Assembly: GCA_028532905.1 (NCBI GenBank)
Contig: JAQQAM010000229.1
Location: 1-37,684 of the forward strand
Source of the DNA: Spirochaetales bacterium
GTDB taxonomy: Bacteria; Spirochaetota; Spirochaetia; DSM-2461
Reading direction: 5' to 3'
Length of the DNA stretch: 37,684 nt
Part shown: positions 30,152 to 37,684 of the stretch, piece after piece
How the letters are laid out: the number at the start of each line of letters is the position of its first letter
Position numbering within the stretch: position 1 is the first letter of the stretch
Program-made: the position numbers and the translations under genes
The notes under the pieces: generated by a model
Told to the model about the DNA's origin: nothing
The model's input: the letters and a program-made list of their open reading frames with translations, nothing else
Database searches by the model: none

Positions 30152-31653
30152 AGGATAAATGCATTCTGAAAATGGAAGGAATCAGCAAGTCCTTCCCCGG
30201 TGTGAAAGCCCTGAACAATGTGCAGTTTGCTCTGGAAGCAGGGGAAGTCCATGTTCTGATGGGTGAGAACGGAGCCGGAAAATCCACTCTTATGAAAGTA
30301 CTGGCCGGTATTTACACCAAAGATGAGGGGAGTATTGATCTGAAAGGCCGGGAAGTTGATTTCCATCATCCTTCCGATTCCATTCATGCCGGAATCAGTA
30401 TGATTCATCAGGAGCTGATGCCCATTCCCCATCTCGCGGTAGCTGAAAATATCTATCTGGGACGGGAACCCCTGACCTTTGTCGGGACAGTGGACCGGAA
30501 AAAACTGGAATCATGGACAACGAGTCTGTTTGAAAAACTGAGAATTGAAATCAATCCCTGGAGTCTGATGAATGATCTCAGTGTGGCAGAAATGCAGATG
30601 GTTGAGATTGCCAAAGCCACTTCATGGGATTCGGACATCATCATTATGGATGAGCCCACATCTGCCATCACAGAACAGGAAGTGGATAATCTGTTCCGTA
30701 TCATCCGTCAGCTGAAAGCCGAGGGAACGGGAATTATCTATATTTCCCATAAAATGGATGAAATCTTTGAAATAGGGGACAGAATCACAGTCTTCCGGGA
30801 TGGAGAGTATGTGGATACCTGCCGGATAGAAGGTCTGGAGCGGTCCAGGCTGATCTCTCTCATGGTGGGACGGGAAATCAAGGATATCTTCCCCAAAACA
30901 GACTGTCCCATTGGAGAGACTATTCTCAAAGTCGATGAAATCAGTCTCCCTGATGTGTTCGAGAACCTTTCCTTTGAACTGAAGAAAGGGGAAATCCTGG
31001 GAATCTCCGGGCTGATGGGCGCGGGACGAACCGAGCTCGTGGAAACCCTTTTCGGAATCAGAAAGAAAAGCAGGGGCACTATTTTCAAAGAAGGCAAAGA
31101 AATCAGAATAGAAAAACCGTCGGATGCCATTGAAAACGGACTGGCTATTGTATCAGAAGACCGCAAAGAAGTCGGTCTGGTCCTGAAGATGTCTGTGGGG
31201 CGCAACCTTACCCTCACAACTCTGAAGGATTACGCTTTGTTCGGTCAGATTATGCAGGAGCGCTCGGAAAGCAAATCCATTCAGGAGCAGATTGAAAAAT
31301 TGATTATCAAAACCGCCGGAGACGGACAGCTTGTCAGCACTCTTAGCGGCGGGAATCAGCAGAAAGTGGTCATCGGAAAATGGCTGCTCAATAACCCGGA
31401 TATCCTCATTATGGATGAGCCGACCCGGGGAATCGATGTGGCTGCCAAGGCGGAAATCCACAAACTGATCTGCCGGCTGGCCTGCCAGGGAAAAGGAATC
31501 ATCCTGATTTCATCAGAGCTGCCTGAAATCATCGGCATGTGTGACAGGGTTCTGGTAATGCACGAAGGCAGAATTACCGGAGAACTGGACCGTAAGGACT
31601 TCACTCAGGAATGTATCATGCACATGGCAACCGGCCAGTGTCTGGAGGAGTAG
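30145..31653 (+). CDS. Sugar ABC transporter ATP-binding protein (RbsA/MglA type, two NBDs)
   Basis: A 502-residue tandem ATPase. NBD1 has Walker A GENGAGKST, a divergent signature LSVAEMQMVEIAKA and Walker B IIIMDEPTSAIT. NBD2 has the usual degenerate Walker A (GLMGAGRTEL), a canonical signature LSGGNQQKVVIGKW and Walker B ILIMDEPTRGID. This asymmetry is normal for RbsA, MglA and XylG. The protein energises import of a monosaccharide through the permease encoded 4 bp downstream. ATG 30145 is taken as start since it overlaps the previous stop and precedes the conserved MEGISKSFPGVKAL by 9 residues. Confidence 0.95.
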   Translation: MVKDKCILKMEGISKSFPGVKALNNVQFALEAGEVHVLMGENGAGKSTLMKVLAGIYTKDEGSIDLKGREVDFHHPSDSIHAGISMIHQELMPIPHLAVAENIYLGREPLTFVGTVDRKKLESWTTSLFEKLRIEINPWSLMNDLSVAEMQMVEIAKATSWDSDIIIMDEPTSAITEQEVDNLFRIIRQLKAEGTGIIYISHKMDEIFEIGDRITVFRDGEYVDTCRIEGLERSRLISLMVGREIKDIFPKTDCPIGETILKVDEISLPDVFENLSFELKKGEILGISGLMGAGRTELVETLFGIRKKSRGTIFKEGKEIRIEKPSDAIENGLAIVSEDRKEVGLVLKMSVGRNLTLTTLKDYALFGQIMQERSESKSIQEQIEKLIIKTAGDGQLVSTLSGGNQQKVVIGKWLLNNPDILIMDEPTRGIDVAAKAEIHKLICRLACQGKGIILISSELPEIIGMCDRVLVMHEGRITGELDRKDFTQECIMHMATGQCLEE

Positions 31654-31657
31654 GAAA

Positions 31658-32608
31658 TTGAATCTTTCAACAATAATTGGAAAAACATCTAAATTCGGAA
31701 TCTATATAGCTTTTGTTCTGCTGTGTGTTGTGCTGGCCATTCTGTCGCCGTACTTTTTCACGGTCAAGAATATTATCAATGTACTGAATCAGGTCTCCAT
31801 CATCGGCATAATCGCCATTGGAGCAACAATCGTGCTGATCAGCGGCGGTCTGGATTTGTCTCCCGGAGCCGTTGTGGCTGTGGCAGGGGTTATGGCCGCT
31901 CATTTCGGACATCCCGGAGAGTATCCCCTGATTGTTCCGGTTCTGGTTGCCCTTGTGACAGGACTTGTTTTTGGAATGGCCAATGGCGTGCTTACGGCCT
32001 ATGGTAAAATTCCCCCTTTCATCGTCACTCTGGGGACAATGACCATCGGCAGAGGCCTGGCTCTTCTGGCCTGTGACGGGATGCAGGTGATTGATCTGTC
32101 GGACGAATATATTTCTCTGGCAAACAGCGAGTTTCTGGGCATTCCCATTCTGATTGTCCTGTTTGCCCTGATGTTTGCCGTCTTTCAGTTCATCCTGACC
32201 AAAATGAGATTCGGCCGTCATATCTATGCGGTGGGCGGGAATGAAACAGCCTCTCATGTTTCCGGTCTGAATGTGAACAGAATCAAGGTCATTGTCTATA
32301 TGCTGGCCGGTGCCCTGGCGGGATTCGGGGGGCTTCTTCTCAGTTCCAGAACAGTGGTGGGATCTCCCATTGCCGGACAGGGCTACGAGCTGGATGCCAT
32401 TGCCGCTGCTGTTATCGGGGGAACCAGTACAACCGGAGGCATGGGCAAACTGACGGGAACCATCATCGGTGCCCTGATGATTCAGGTTATCAGCAATGGA
32501 CTGGATATGATCAATGTCCCTTCCTACTGGCAGCAGATTGTAAAGGGTAGCATTATCATCCTGGCTGTTTATATCGATATGCGGTCAAGAAATAAAGGGA
32601 ATAACTGA
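31658..32608 (+). CDS. Sugar ABC transporter permease (RbsC type)
   Basis: A 316-residue inner-membrane protein with 8-10 helices. Family markers are VSIIGIIAIGATIVLISGGLDLSPGAVVAVAG near the N-terminus, TLGTMTIGRGLALLACDG in the middle, and the EAA-like loop GYELDAIAAAVIGGTSTTGGMGKLTGTIIGALMI. All are typical of ribose/galactose-type permeases, which work as dimers with the tandem ATPase. The start is TTG 31658, placed by GGAGGAGTAGGAAA upstream; no in-frame ATG fits as well. It lies 4 bp after the ATPase gene. Confidence 0.94.
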   Translation: MNLSTIIGKTSKFGIYIAFVLLCVVLAILSPYFFTVKNIINVLNQVSIIGIIAIGATIVLISGGLDLSPGAVVAVAGVMAAHFGHPGEYPLIVPVLVALVTGLVFGMANGVLTAYGKIPPFIVTLGTMTIGRGLALLACDGMQVIDLSDEYISLANSEFLGIPILIVLFALMFAVFQFILTKMRFGRHIYAVGGNETASHVSGLNVNRIKVIVYMLAGALAGFGGLLLSSRTVVGSPIAGQGYELDAIAAAVIGGTSTTGGMGKLTGTIIGALMIQVISNGLDMINVPSYWQQIVKGSIIILAVYIDMRSRNKGNN

Positions 32609-32627
32609 TTGCTTTTTTGCGGAGGGA

Positions 32628-32698
32628 GGAAAGAACCGGTTAGAGTCTTTCCGCTTAAAGTATCAGTTTATATAAAAAAAGGTTGATAACTTTCAACC
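32628..32698 (+). other. Hairpins in the leader of the sugar-binding protein
   Basis: Two stem-loops lie between permease and binding-protein genes: GGAAAGA-N11-TCTTTCC (32628-32652) and GGTTGA-N6-TCAACC (32681-32698). The second is immediately upstream of the ribosome-binding site. Such elements commonly raise the binding-protein message over that of the membrane genes by blocking decay. Confidence 0.45.
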
Positions 32699-32723
32699 GA
32701 GAGAATTGTTAAAGGAGTCTGAA

Positions 32724-33644
32724 ATGAGAAAAATTACATCGTTTATCCTGGTACTTCTGATGGCGGTAACAGCTGTGTTTGCTGAAGGACAGAAAGAGGG
32801 TAGTGATACTATTCGTGTCGGTGCAACAATGCAGGGTATGAATGACACCTATATCCGTATCGTCACCGGTGCCATGGAAGAGCGGGCCAAAGAGCTGGGT
32901 GTGAAGCTGTCTATTCTCGATGGTGAAGCCAAAGCGGAAAAGCAGGTGGCCCAGGTGGAAAATCTGATTGCCCAGAATGTGGATGTTATTATTATGAATC
33001 CCATCTCACTGGACGGTTGTGCCCCTGCTGTGGATAAGGCTGTCAAAGCCGGCATCCCCATTTTTACACTGGTTTCCGTTGTTAAGAATCAGGACAAATG
33101 TGTCACCTATGTCGGTTCCGATGCTCCTGAATCAGGAAAAATCCAGGGAGAAATGATCATTGCAGATAACGGAAAAAGCGGTAAGGTCGCTTTGATTCAG
33201 GGACCCATCGGTCATGATGCCCAGATTGGACGGAAAGAAGGTCTCATGGACGCTTTTGCCGGAACGGATCTTGAGGTTGTTGTTGAGCAGACTGCCAACT
33301 GGCAGAGAGCCGAAGCCCTTGATCTGATGGAAAACTGGCTCCAGGCCGGTCAGAACTTCGATATTGTGGCAGCACAGAACGACAACATGGCCATGGGAGC
33401 CCTGATGGCTATCGAAAATGCCGGACTCAGTGACAAGATCAAGGTTTACGGTATTGATGCAACCACCGATGCCAAATCTGCCATTGCCGATGACAGACTT
33501 ATGGGAACAGTTTTTCAGGATGCTGCCGGTCAGGGTCGAATGTCCATTGATGTGGCTGTGAAGATTGCCAATGGTGAATCTGTGGATGATTATATTTTTA
33601 TCCCCTATCTGCCTGTGAACAAAGACAATCTGTCCGATTTCTAA
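32724..33644 (+). CDS. Periplasmic sugar-binding protein of the ABC transporter (RbsB type)
   Basis: A 306-residue protein with signal peptide MRKITSFILVLLMAVTAVFA, then EGQKEG, cleaved by signal peptidase I. There is no lipobox cysteine. The type I periplasmic fold is clear: TIRVGATMQGMNDTYIRIVTGAMEERAKELG, AQVENLIAQNVDVIIMNPISLDGCAPAVDKAVKAGIPIFT, then VTYVGSDAPESGKIQGEMI, and DIVAAQNDNMAMGALMAIENAG. It delivers the sugar to the permease. ATG 32724 has AAAGGAG 6 bp upstream; a longer in-frame TTG start is less likely. The ligand cannot be told from sequence. Confidence 0.93.
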   Translation: MRKITSFILVLLMAVTAVFAEGQKEGSDTIRVGATMQGMNDTYIRIVTGAMEERAKELGVKLSILDGEAKAEKQVAQVENLIAQNVDVIIMNPISLDGCAPAVDKAVKAGIPIFTLVSVVKNQDKCVTYVGSDAPESGKIQGEMIIADNGKSGKVALIQGPIGHDAQIGRKEGLMDAFAGTDLEVVVEQTANWQRAEALDLMENWLQAGQNFDIVAAQNDNMAMGALMAIENAGLSDKIKVYGIDATTDAKSAIADDRLMGTVFQDAAGQGRMSIDVAVKIANGESVDDYIFIPYLPVNKDNLSDF

Positions 33645-33671
33645 TCAGTCTGCAGCAGGATCTATTAACAG

Positions 33672-33699
33672 GGACGGTCTGAAAAGGCCGTCCTTTTTT
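33672..33699 (+). terminator. Rho-independent terminator of the sugar ABC operon
   Basis: GGACGGTC-TGAAAA-GGCCGTCC forms an 8-bp stem (one G-U) with a 6-nt loop, followed by six T. Its end overlaps the stop codon of the convergent AraC gene. Confidence 0.88.
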
Positions 33700-34717
33700 A
33701 TGGAGATACAGAGTCGGCATTCCGGTAGTCCCGGGGACTCATATCCGTATACTTCCGGAATATCCTGTTGAAGTACTGACTGGAGGAAAAACCGCAGTCA
33801 AAAGCTATGTCCGTGATGGAGGAGTCAGTGGATTGAAGCTGCTTTTTCGCCTCCTGTATTCTCAGAAACTGAAGGTACTGGATAGGGGACATATTGGTCA
33901 ATTTTTTGCAGTAATGAATAAAACGGGTAGATTTGAGGTGACAGTAGTCTGCCATACTCTCACTGGTCCACTGGTAGCTCAGAAGCTTCTCCAGTTCCTT
34001 CAGGAAGAGCCTTACATTCCGCTCATTACTGATCAGTTCCGTATCCAGACGGGGTTTCTGAGCCTGAAGGGTCAGGAAGATGTTCAGCAGCAGTTCGTTG
34101 ATCAGCAGTTTTATGGAAGAGGAGCTGCCCGGGTTGCCGTAGTTCCTGATTTCTGATGTGATTTTCTTGAATATGGCTGCTGTTTCCGGCTTTGCCTGCC
34201 ACACGGGAGCCTCATTTTCCCTCAGTATCCGGGTCAGAAATGAGAGATCTTCCTCATTGAGGATGATCCACTCCGGCCAGTTCCACCCCTGATGAGGCCG
34301 GCGGACTCCCACATCCAGAATCAGCCAGTGGAGACTGCAGATCTCTATATGGGGATCTCCCAGCTGATGGGGCTGCCAGGGGCGGGTAATGGCCATCATA
34401 CTGGAGCCCAGTTCTTTCTGTTTTCCTTCACAGTTGAACGAAACATGACCGGCTTCACAAAGGGTAAACTCGATCCCCTCATTCTGATGAGTCGGCAGGC
34501 CGAATTTCTGCTCTTTTCTGGCATTCCAGAAACCGATGCTTCTGATGCCCTTAAGATCGTTCTCCCTCAGCTTTTCACCCGGATAATTTCCTCTGCCAAT
34601 TGCAATTAAATCGATATCTCCCAGTTCAGCCGCCTCCTTAAGAGGGATGCAGGAATCAGGGTATATTTTACTTTTCAGATCATTGAATACAACAGTTTCC
34701 ATTACAGTCACAATCAT
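33698..34717 (-). CDS. AraC family transcriptional regulator
   Basis: A 339-residue protein. The first 220 residues form a cupin-like sensing part (GLPTHQNEGIEFTLCEAGHVSFNCEGK, then RPWQPHQLGDPHIEICSLHWLIL). The C-terminal 100 residues hold the double helix-turn-helix: SESMADYCHLKSTRFIHYCKKLTNMSPIQYLQFLRIQEAKKQL and ITDIAFDCGFSSSQYFNRIFRKYTDMSPRDYR. ATG 34717 has GGAG upstream. It is divergent from the sugar isomerase gene across 157 bp and convergent with the ABC operon. Control of one or both by a sugar ligand is the natural guess. Confidence 0.92.
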   Translation of the reverse strand: MIVTVMETVVFNDLKSKIYPDSCIPLKEAAELGDIDLIAIGRGNYPGEKLRENDLKGIRSIGFWNARKEQKFGLPTHQNEGIEFTLCEAGHVSFNCEGKQKELGSSMMAITRPWQPHQLGDPHIEICSLHWLILDVGVRRPHQGWNWPEWIILNEEDLSFLTRILRENEAPVWQAKPETAAIFKKITSEIRNYGNPGSSSSIKLLINELLLNIFLTLQAQKPRLDTELISNERNVRLFLKELEKLLSYQWTSESMADYCHLKSTRFIHYCKKLTNMSPIQYLQFLRIQEAKKQLQSTDSSITDIAFDCGFSSSQYFNRIFRKYTDMSPRDYRNADSVSP

Positions 34718-34874
34718 ATTGTCAGTCTCCGGCTGCTGTCAAATCAATTAGGATACAAAAAGGGTTGGATAGGGGTCGGAAAGGGACCCGATTGTACATT
34801 TTTTCAATAAAAACCTGTGGAAGCATCCGGGACTGTTCAGGGGTAGGATGGGTAAAAAAAGCGGAGGTAATGCA

Positions 34875-35717
34875 ATGAAATTCGGATGTTTTGCAGCAGT
34901 GGAGCCTTTCGGCACCATGCCCAATCAGTTAAAAGCCATCAAGGCCATGGGAATTGATTATGCGGATATAACAGACAGCCATAACGGCGGGTCCCTGGGG
35001 GTGGAGTTCGGCTTTAATCCGTCTCTGAGTCTGGACAGTCATCCGGGAAAGGTCAGAGCCATGGCAGAAGAGGCAGGCATCACTCTCACCAGTGTCTGTG
35101 CCCATGCCAATCTTCTGGATCCTGAGAGCCCTGATCTGTTCAGTACCTATGAAATCATCAAAGCCGTACAGCTGGCCTCTTATATGGGGATTAAACATGT
35201 GATCACCACAGAAGGAGATCCTAAAACCGAGTTCGGCCACAATCTTTCCTTCAAGGAGAAACTCTTTCTTACCGTTGAAAAACTCTATACCCCCGTCCTC
35301 TGGGCGGAAGAGCTGGGTGTGAAACTCCTGATTGAACCCCACGGAGAAGTGACAGACAATATTGATGCCATGGAAGAACTCCTGGATAAGCTGGGACACA
35401 AGGAGAGTGTGGGGATCTGCCTGGATACGGGGAACAGCTGGCTGGGGGGAGGAGATCCCCTGGAATATGTCAAACGATTCGGCAACAGGATCGAGCATGT
35501 ACACTGGAAGGATCTTCCGGCGGATATGGAGGAAGACCGGGGTAAACTGTTCGGCTGCGGTATGGCTCCCATTGCCATCGGAGAGGGTGTTATTGATGTG
35601 AAGAGTGTTGTCCGGGCCCTGCAGGGGATCGGCTATGACGGTTATACCACACTGGAAGTCTTCGGTGAAGAGAATGTTGTTAATTCTGTAAAGGCGCTGA
35701 AGTCTTATATGAGTTGA
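34875..35717 (+). CDS. Sugar phosphate isomerase/epimerase-type TIM-barrel protein
   Basis: A 280-residue xylose-isomerase-like TIM barrel. Expected metal ligands are in place: Glu in LLIEPHGEV, Asp in GICLDTGNSW, His in IEHVHWKDL, and Glu in YTTLEVFGEE. The N-terminus MKFGCFAAVEPFGTMPNQLKAIKAMGIDYADI is typical. ATG 34875 follows a GGAGGT site; the frame could extend upstream to 34848 without such a site. It probably interconverts or cleaves the sugar brought in by the neighbouring transporter, but isomerase, epimerase and inosose-type dehydratase activities cannot be told apart here. Confidence 0.88.
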   Translation: MKFGCFAAVEPFGTMPNQLKAIKAMGIDYADITDSHNGGSLGVEFGFNPSLSLDSHPGKVRAMAEEAGITLTSVCAHANLLDPESPDLFSTYEIIKAVQLASYMGIKHVITTEGDPKTEFGHNLSFKEKLFLTVEKLYTPVLWAEELGVKLLIEPHGEVTDNIDAMEELLDKLGHKESVGICLDTGNSWLGGGDPLEYVKRFGNRIEHVHWKDLPADMEEDRGKLFGCGMAPIAIGEGVIDVKSVVRALQGIGYDGYTTLEVFGEENVVNSVKALKSYMS

Positions 35718-35806
35718 TAATATATCCGGGAAACCAGGGGGCACTCATTTTCTGCCGGTTTCCCGGATAACTTGATATCTTACAGATTATTCCCGAGAAT
35801 TAAATT

Positions 35807-37231
35807 ATGTCAGGATTAGTTTCCTTAAACAAAGAGCTGGAAGAGGTTTTCAGCAAGATCCCCATCGCCATATATATACTGGATAAAAATTACTCCATCT
35901 CTTTTGTTAATGACAAGGCACGCTCTCTGTCCCGGCTGATACAGGGTAATGTTATCGGGCAACAGCTGGGAGATATTCTCCGCTGTATCAACGCATTAAA
36001 CAGTCCCAACGGTTGCGGCACCACTGAGAAATGCCGCAGCTGTAAAATTCGGGAGACGATTAAAACGACGATTCAGAATAAAACTGATATCACAGGAATT
36101 GAAGCTCAAATGGAATCTGTCTCCCCAGAGGGCCGGAGAGAAACAGTCTGGATCAAAATTTCTACAGGATTGTTGAACCGGAATGAGGAAGGGATCATTA
36201 TTATCTCTCTGGAGGATATAACATCCCAAAAAGAGAAAGAGAGACTTCTTAAAGCCAGTGAAAAAATGTCGAGGGCTCTTATCGAGGCTAATTCTGACGC
36301 AGTTTCTCTGGTGGACCGGAACGGTATGTTCCTTACCATGAATGAAAACCTTTTGAATCGTCTTGGCAAAAGCAGGGAAGAACTGACCGGCACAAATATG
36401 TTCGATTTTCTTCCTCCCGATCTGGCCATTTCCAGGAGGGATATTCTGGATGAAGTCCTCAAGTCCGGAAAACCCTGCAGGCAGGAGGATCGACAGGATT
36501 CATTGGTACTGGATAATAATGTATATCCTATTCTGGACGATTCAGGAAATGTCTCCATGGTCGCCATTTTTTCACGGGATATTACTAAAGAGAAATCAAC
36601 AGAACTGGCTATGCGTTTGAGCGAAGAAAAATATAAGTTCATTGCCAATAAAACTGCTGATGTCATTTACAGAATTGATCTTTTAACAGAGCGGTATATT
36701 TATGCCAGCCCATCAGCCCATCCCATACTGGGATACAGCCAGGAGGAATGTCTGAAGCTTCATTCCCGGGATATCCTTACAAATGAATCCTATGATATTC
36801 AAAAAAAAAATCTGGAAGCGGCATTTCATGAAAGAAGAAGAGACCCCATTCTCATGGAACTGGAACTTGTACGGAAGGATGGCCGGATTATTACAGGGGA
36901 AATTAATGCCTGCCTGATTTACAACGATATCGGATCACCAGTGGAAATCCTTGGATCGGTTAGAGATATTTCCAGACGGAAAGAATCAGAACGGGAAAAA
37001 GACAAAGTAATCAAAGAACTTAAGGAGGCTTTGCAGGAAATCAAAGCCCTGAACGAGCTGATTCCAATCTGTGCACGATGTAAAAAAATCAGAGATGACC
37101 AAGGGTATTGGGAAAATCTGGAAGCCTATTTCGAAAAAAAAGCCAACACCCAGTTCAGCCACGGCATATGCCCTGAATGTGCCAGAGACCTGTACGGAAA
37201 TGAGGACTGGTTCAAAAAAATAGGGAAGTAA
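35807..37231 (+). CDS. Triple-PAS sensor protein with C-terminal zinc-finger-like motif, no kinase domain
   Basis: A 474-residue soluble protein. There are three PAS domains, about residues 8-140 (with a Cys cluster CGTTEKCRSCK), 150-265 and 275-395. The last has the PAC motif (GEINACLIYNDIGSPVEILGSVRDISRRKE). A short coiled coil leads to the C-terminal module LIPICARCKKIRDDQGYW, then SHGICPECARDLYG. This CxxCKxIR-x(n)-CPxC module is found at the end of many PAS and response-regulator proteins, especially in deltaproteobacteria and spirochaetes, and its role is not established. No HisKA, HATPase or GGDEF is present. It lies about 100 bp before a single-domain receiver, which may be its partner. 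Confidence 0.85.
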   Translation: MSGLVSLNKELEEVFSKIPIAIYILDKNYSISFVNDKARSLSRLIQGNVIGQQLGDILRCINALNSPNGCGTTEKCRSCKIRETIKTTIQNKTDITGIEAQMESVSPEGRRETVWIKISTGLLNRNEEGIIIISLEDITSQKEKERLLKASEKMSRALIEANSDAVSLVDRNGMFLTMNENLLNRLGKSREELTGTNMFDFLPPDLAISRRDILDEVLKSGKPCRQEDRQDSLVLDNNVYPILDDSGNVSMVAIFSRDITKEKSTELAMRLSEEKYKFIANKTADVIYRIDLLTERYIYASPSAHPILGYSQEECLKLHSRDILTNESYDIQKKNLEAAFHERRRDPILMELELVRKDGRIITGEINACLIYNDIGSPVEILGSVRDISRRKESEREKDKVIKELKEALQEIKALNELIPICARCKKIRDDQGYWENLEAYFEKKANTQFSHGICPECARDLYGNEDWFKKIGK

Positions 37232-37330
37232 TCCGACCTCCTGAGATTCATTTACAAGGAAGCTGTTGCATTTCTGTCACTGTGAACTAGAATTTAGATT
37301 ATCAAATGAAATCTTTTCAAGGTGTCCGCC

Positions 37331-37660
37331 ATGGTTGAATCAAAGAAGAAAAATACAGTTCTCATTGTTGATGATAATGAGAATGATTTCATCATTCTGA
37401 AAAGATATATTGCTGATGAATATGAAATATACTATAGCGATGGTCAGGATAATGTTCTTGACCGGATAGAAAATCTCCGACCTGACTGCATTATTCTGGA
37501 TTACAATTTAGGAACCGTAAAAGGAATTGATCTGTTAAAATATATTAAGGCGAATTCCCAAATCTCCTACTATTCGGTAATCATGCTCACTAATGAACGA
37601 AATCCTGAAGTTATTGTGAACTGCATTAAACATAATTCAACTAATTATCTGATCAAATAA
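37331..37660 (+). CDS. Single-domain response regulator, short at the C-terminus
   Basis: A 109-residue CheY-like receiver: VLIVDDNENDF (acidic pair), phosphoacceptor Asp in CIILDYNLGTVKG, Thr in VIMLTNERN, and Lys in NYLIK, which is the last residue before TAA. A complete receiver has about 15-20 more residues forming helix alpha5, so this one either lacks that helix or has been cut by a mutation near the end. ATG 37331 is preferred over GTG 37322, since AAGG lies 9 bp before it. There is no output domain. The neighbouring PAS protein is the likely signalling partner. Confidence 0.78.
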   Translation: MVESKKKNTVLIVDDNENDFIILKRYIADEYEIYYSDGQDNVLDRIENLRPDCIILDYNLGTVKGIDLLKYIKANSQISYYSVIMLTNERNPEVIVNCIKHNSTNYLIK

Positions 37661-37684
37661 CAAATAAACAAATAGGATCTGTCT

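Noticed and set aside
1-37684. CRISPR arrays, tRNA or rRNA genes, riboswitches
   Set aside because: No regularly spaced repeats, cloverleaf or conserved RNA motifs were recognised in the intergenic regions, all of which are under 300 bp.

Overview
The window looks like chromosome of a free-living, anaerobic or facultative Gram-negative bacterium, most plausibly a spirochaete of the Spirochaeta/Oceanispirochaeta type. The grounds are indirect. There is an RND/TolC envelope system, sigma-54 control, several URO-D-like genes tied to sugar transport, and a sugar-binding protein whose signal peptide ends in an FAEGQKEG-like junction of the kind common in spirochaetes. No rRNA, tRNA, CRISPR array or transposase is visible. 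Base composition is moderate in GC, with one clearly more AT-rich block at about 20.9-25.7 kb.

Layout. (1) 1-2.65 kb: the 3' end of a phenylacetate-CoA ligase-like gene, a TetR regulator and a Cache-HAMP-GGDEF diguanylate cyclase. (2) 2.6-6.35 kb, all minus strand: two nitroreductases, a 2x[4Fe-4S] protein, an HxlR regulator and an Rrf2 regulator, with two gene wrecks between the regulators. One wreck is a macrodomain/sirtuin deletion relic that still has a promoter with paired operators. The other is an NTF2/SnoaL-like gene killed by a frameshift and a nonsense codon. (3) 6.6-8.6 kb: an exported metallophosphoesterase, a small ACT-fold protein and a PII-fold transporter-associated protein. 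(4) 8.6-17.0 kb: an RND efflux pump, its membrane fusion protein, a sigma-54-dependent two-component system and a TolC-like protein. Both transcription units (MFP-RND-PII and TolC-kinase-regulator) start at near-perfect sigma-54 promoters. Each has a matching inverted repeat centred at exactly the same distance upstream, so the regulon can be read from the sequence. (5) 17.25-18.7 kb: a duplicated cNMP-STAS protein. (6) 18.8-27.2 kb: a URO-D-like gene, a LacI regulator and a YjiH-like permease.

A 4.84-kb AT-richer cassette has been inserted between LacI and YjiH. It is flanked by a perfect 33-bp direct repeat of the lacI 3' end. It carries a 7TM-GAF-PAS histidine kinase fused to a FeeM/LuxI-like acyltransferase domain, an ICMT-like membrane methyltransferase and a receiver-HD-GYP response regulator. 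I consider this cassette the best candidate for an undescribed system: a self-contained unit that may make, modify and sense a lipid-type signal and pass it to c-di-GMP turnover. (7) 27.4-35.7 kb: a carbohydrate locus with a ROK regulator, a URO-D-like protein, ABC ATPase, permease, binding protein, an AraC regulator and a TIM-barrel sugar isomerase/epimerase. (8) 35.8-37.7 kb: a PAS sensor without a kinase and a short receiver protein.

The main limits are that functions are read from motifs by eye. Substrates of the transporter, the URO-D-like proteins and the acyltransferase domain cannot be decided from this sequence.
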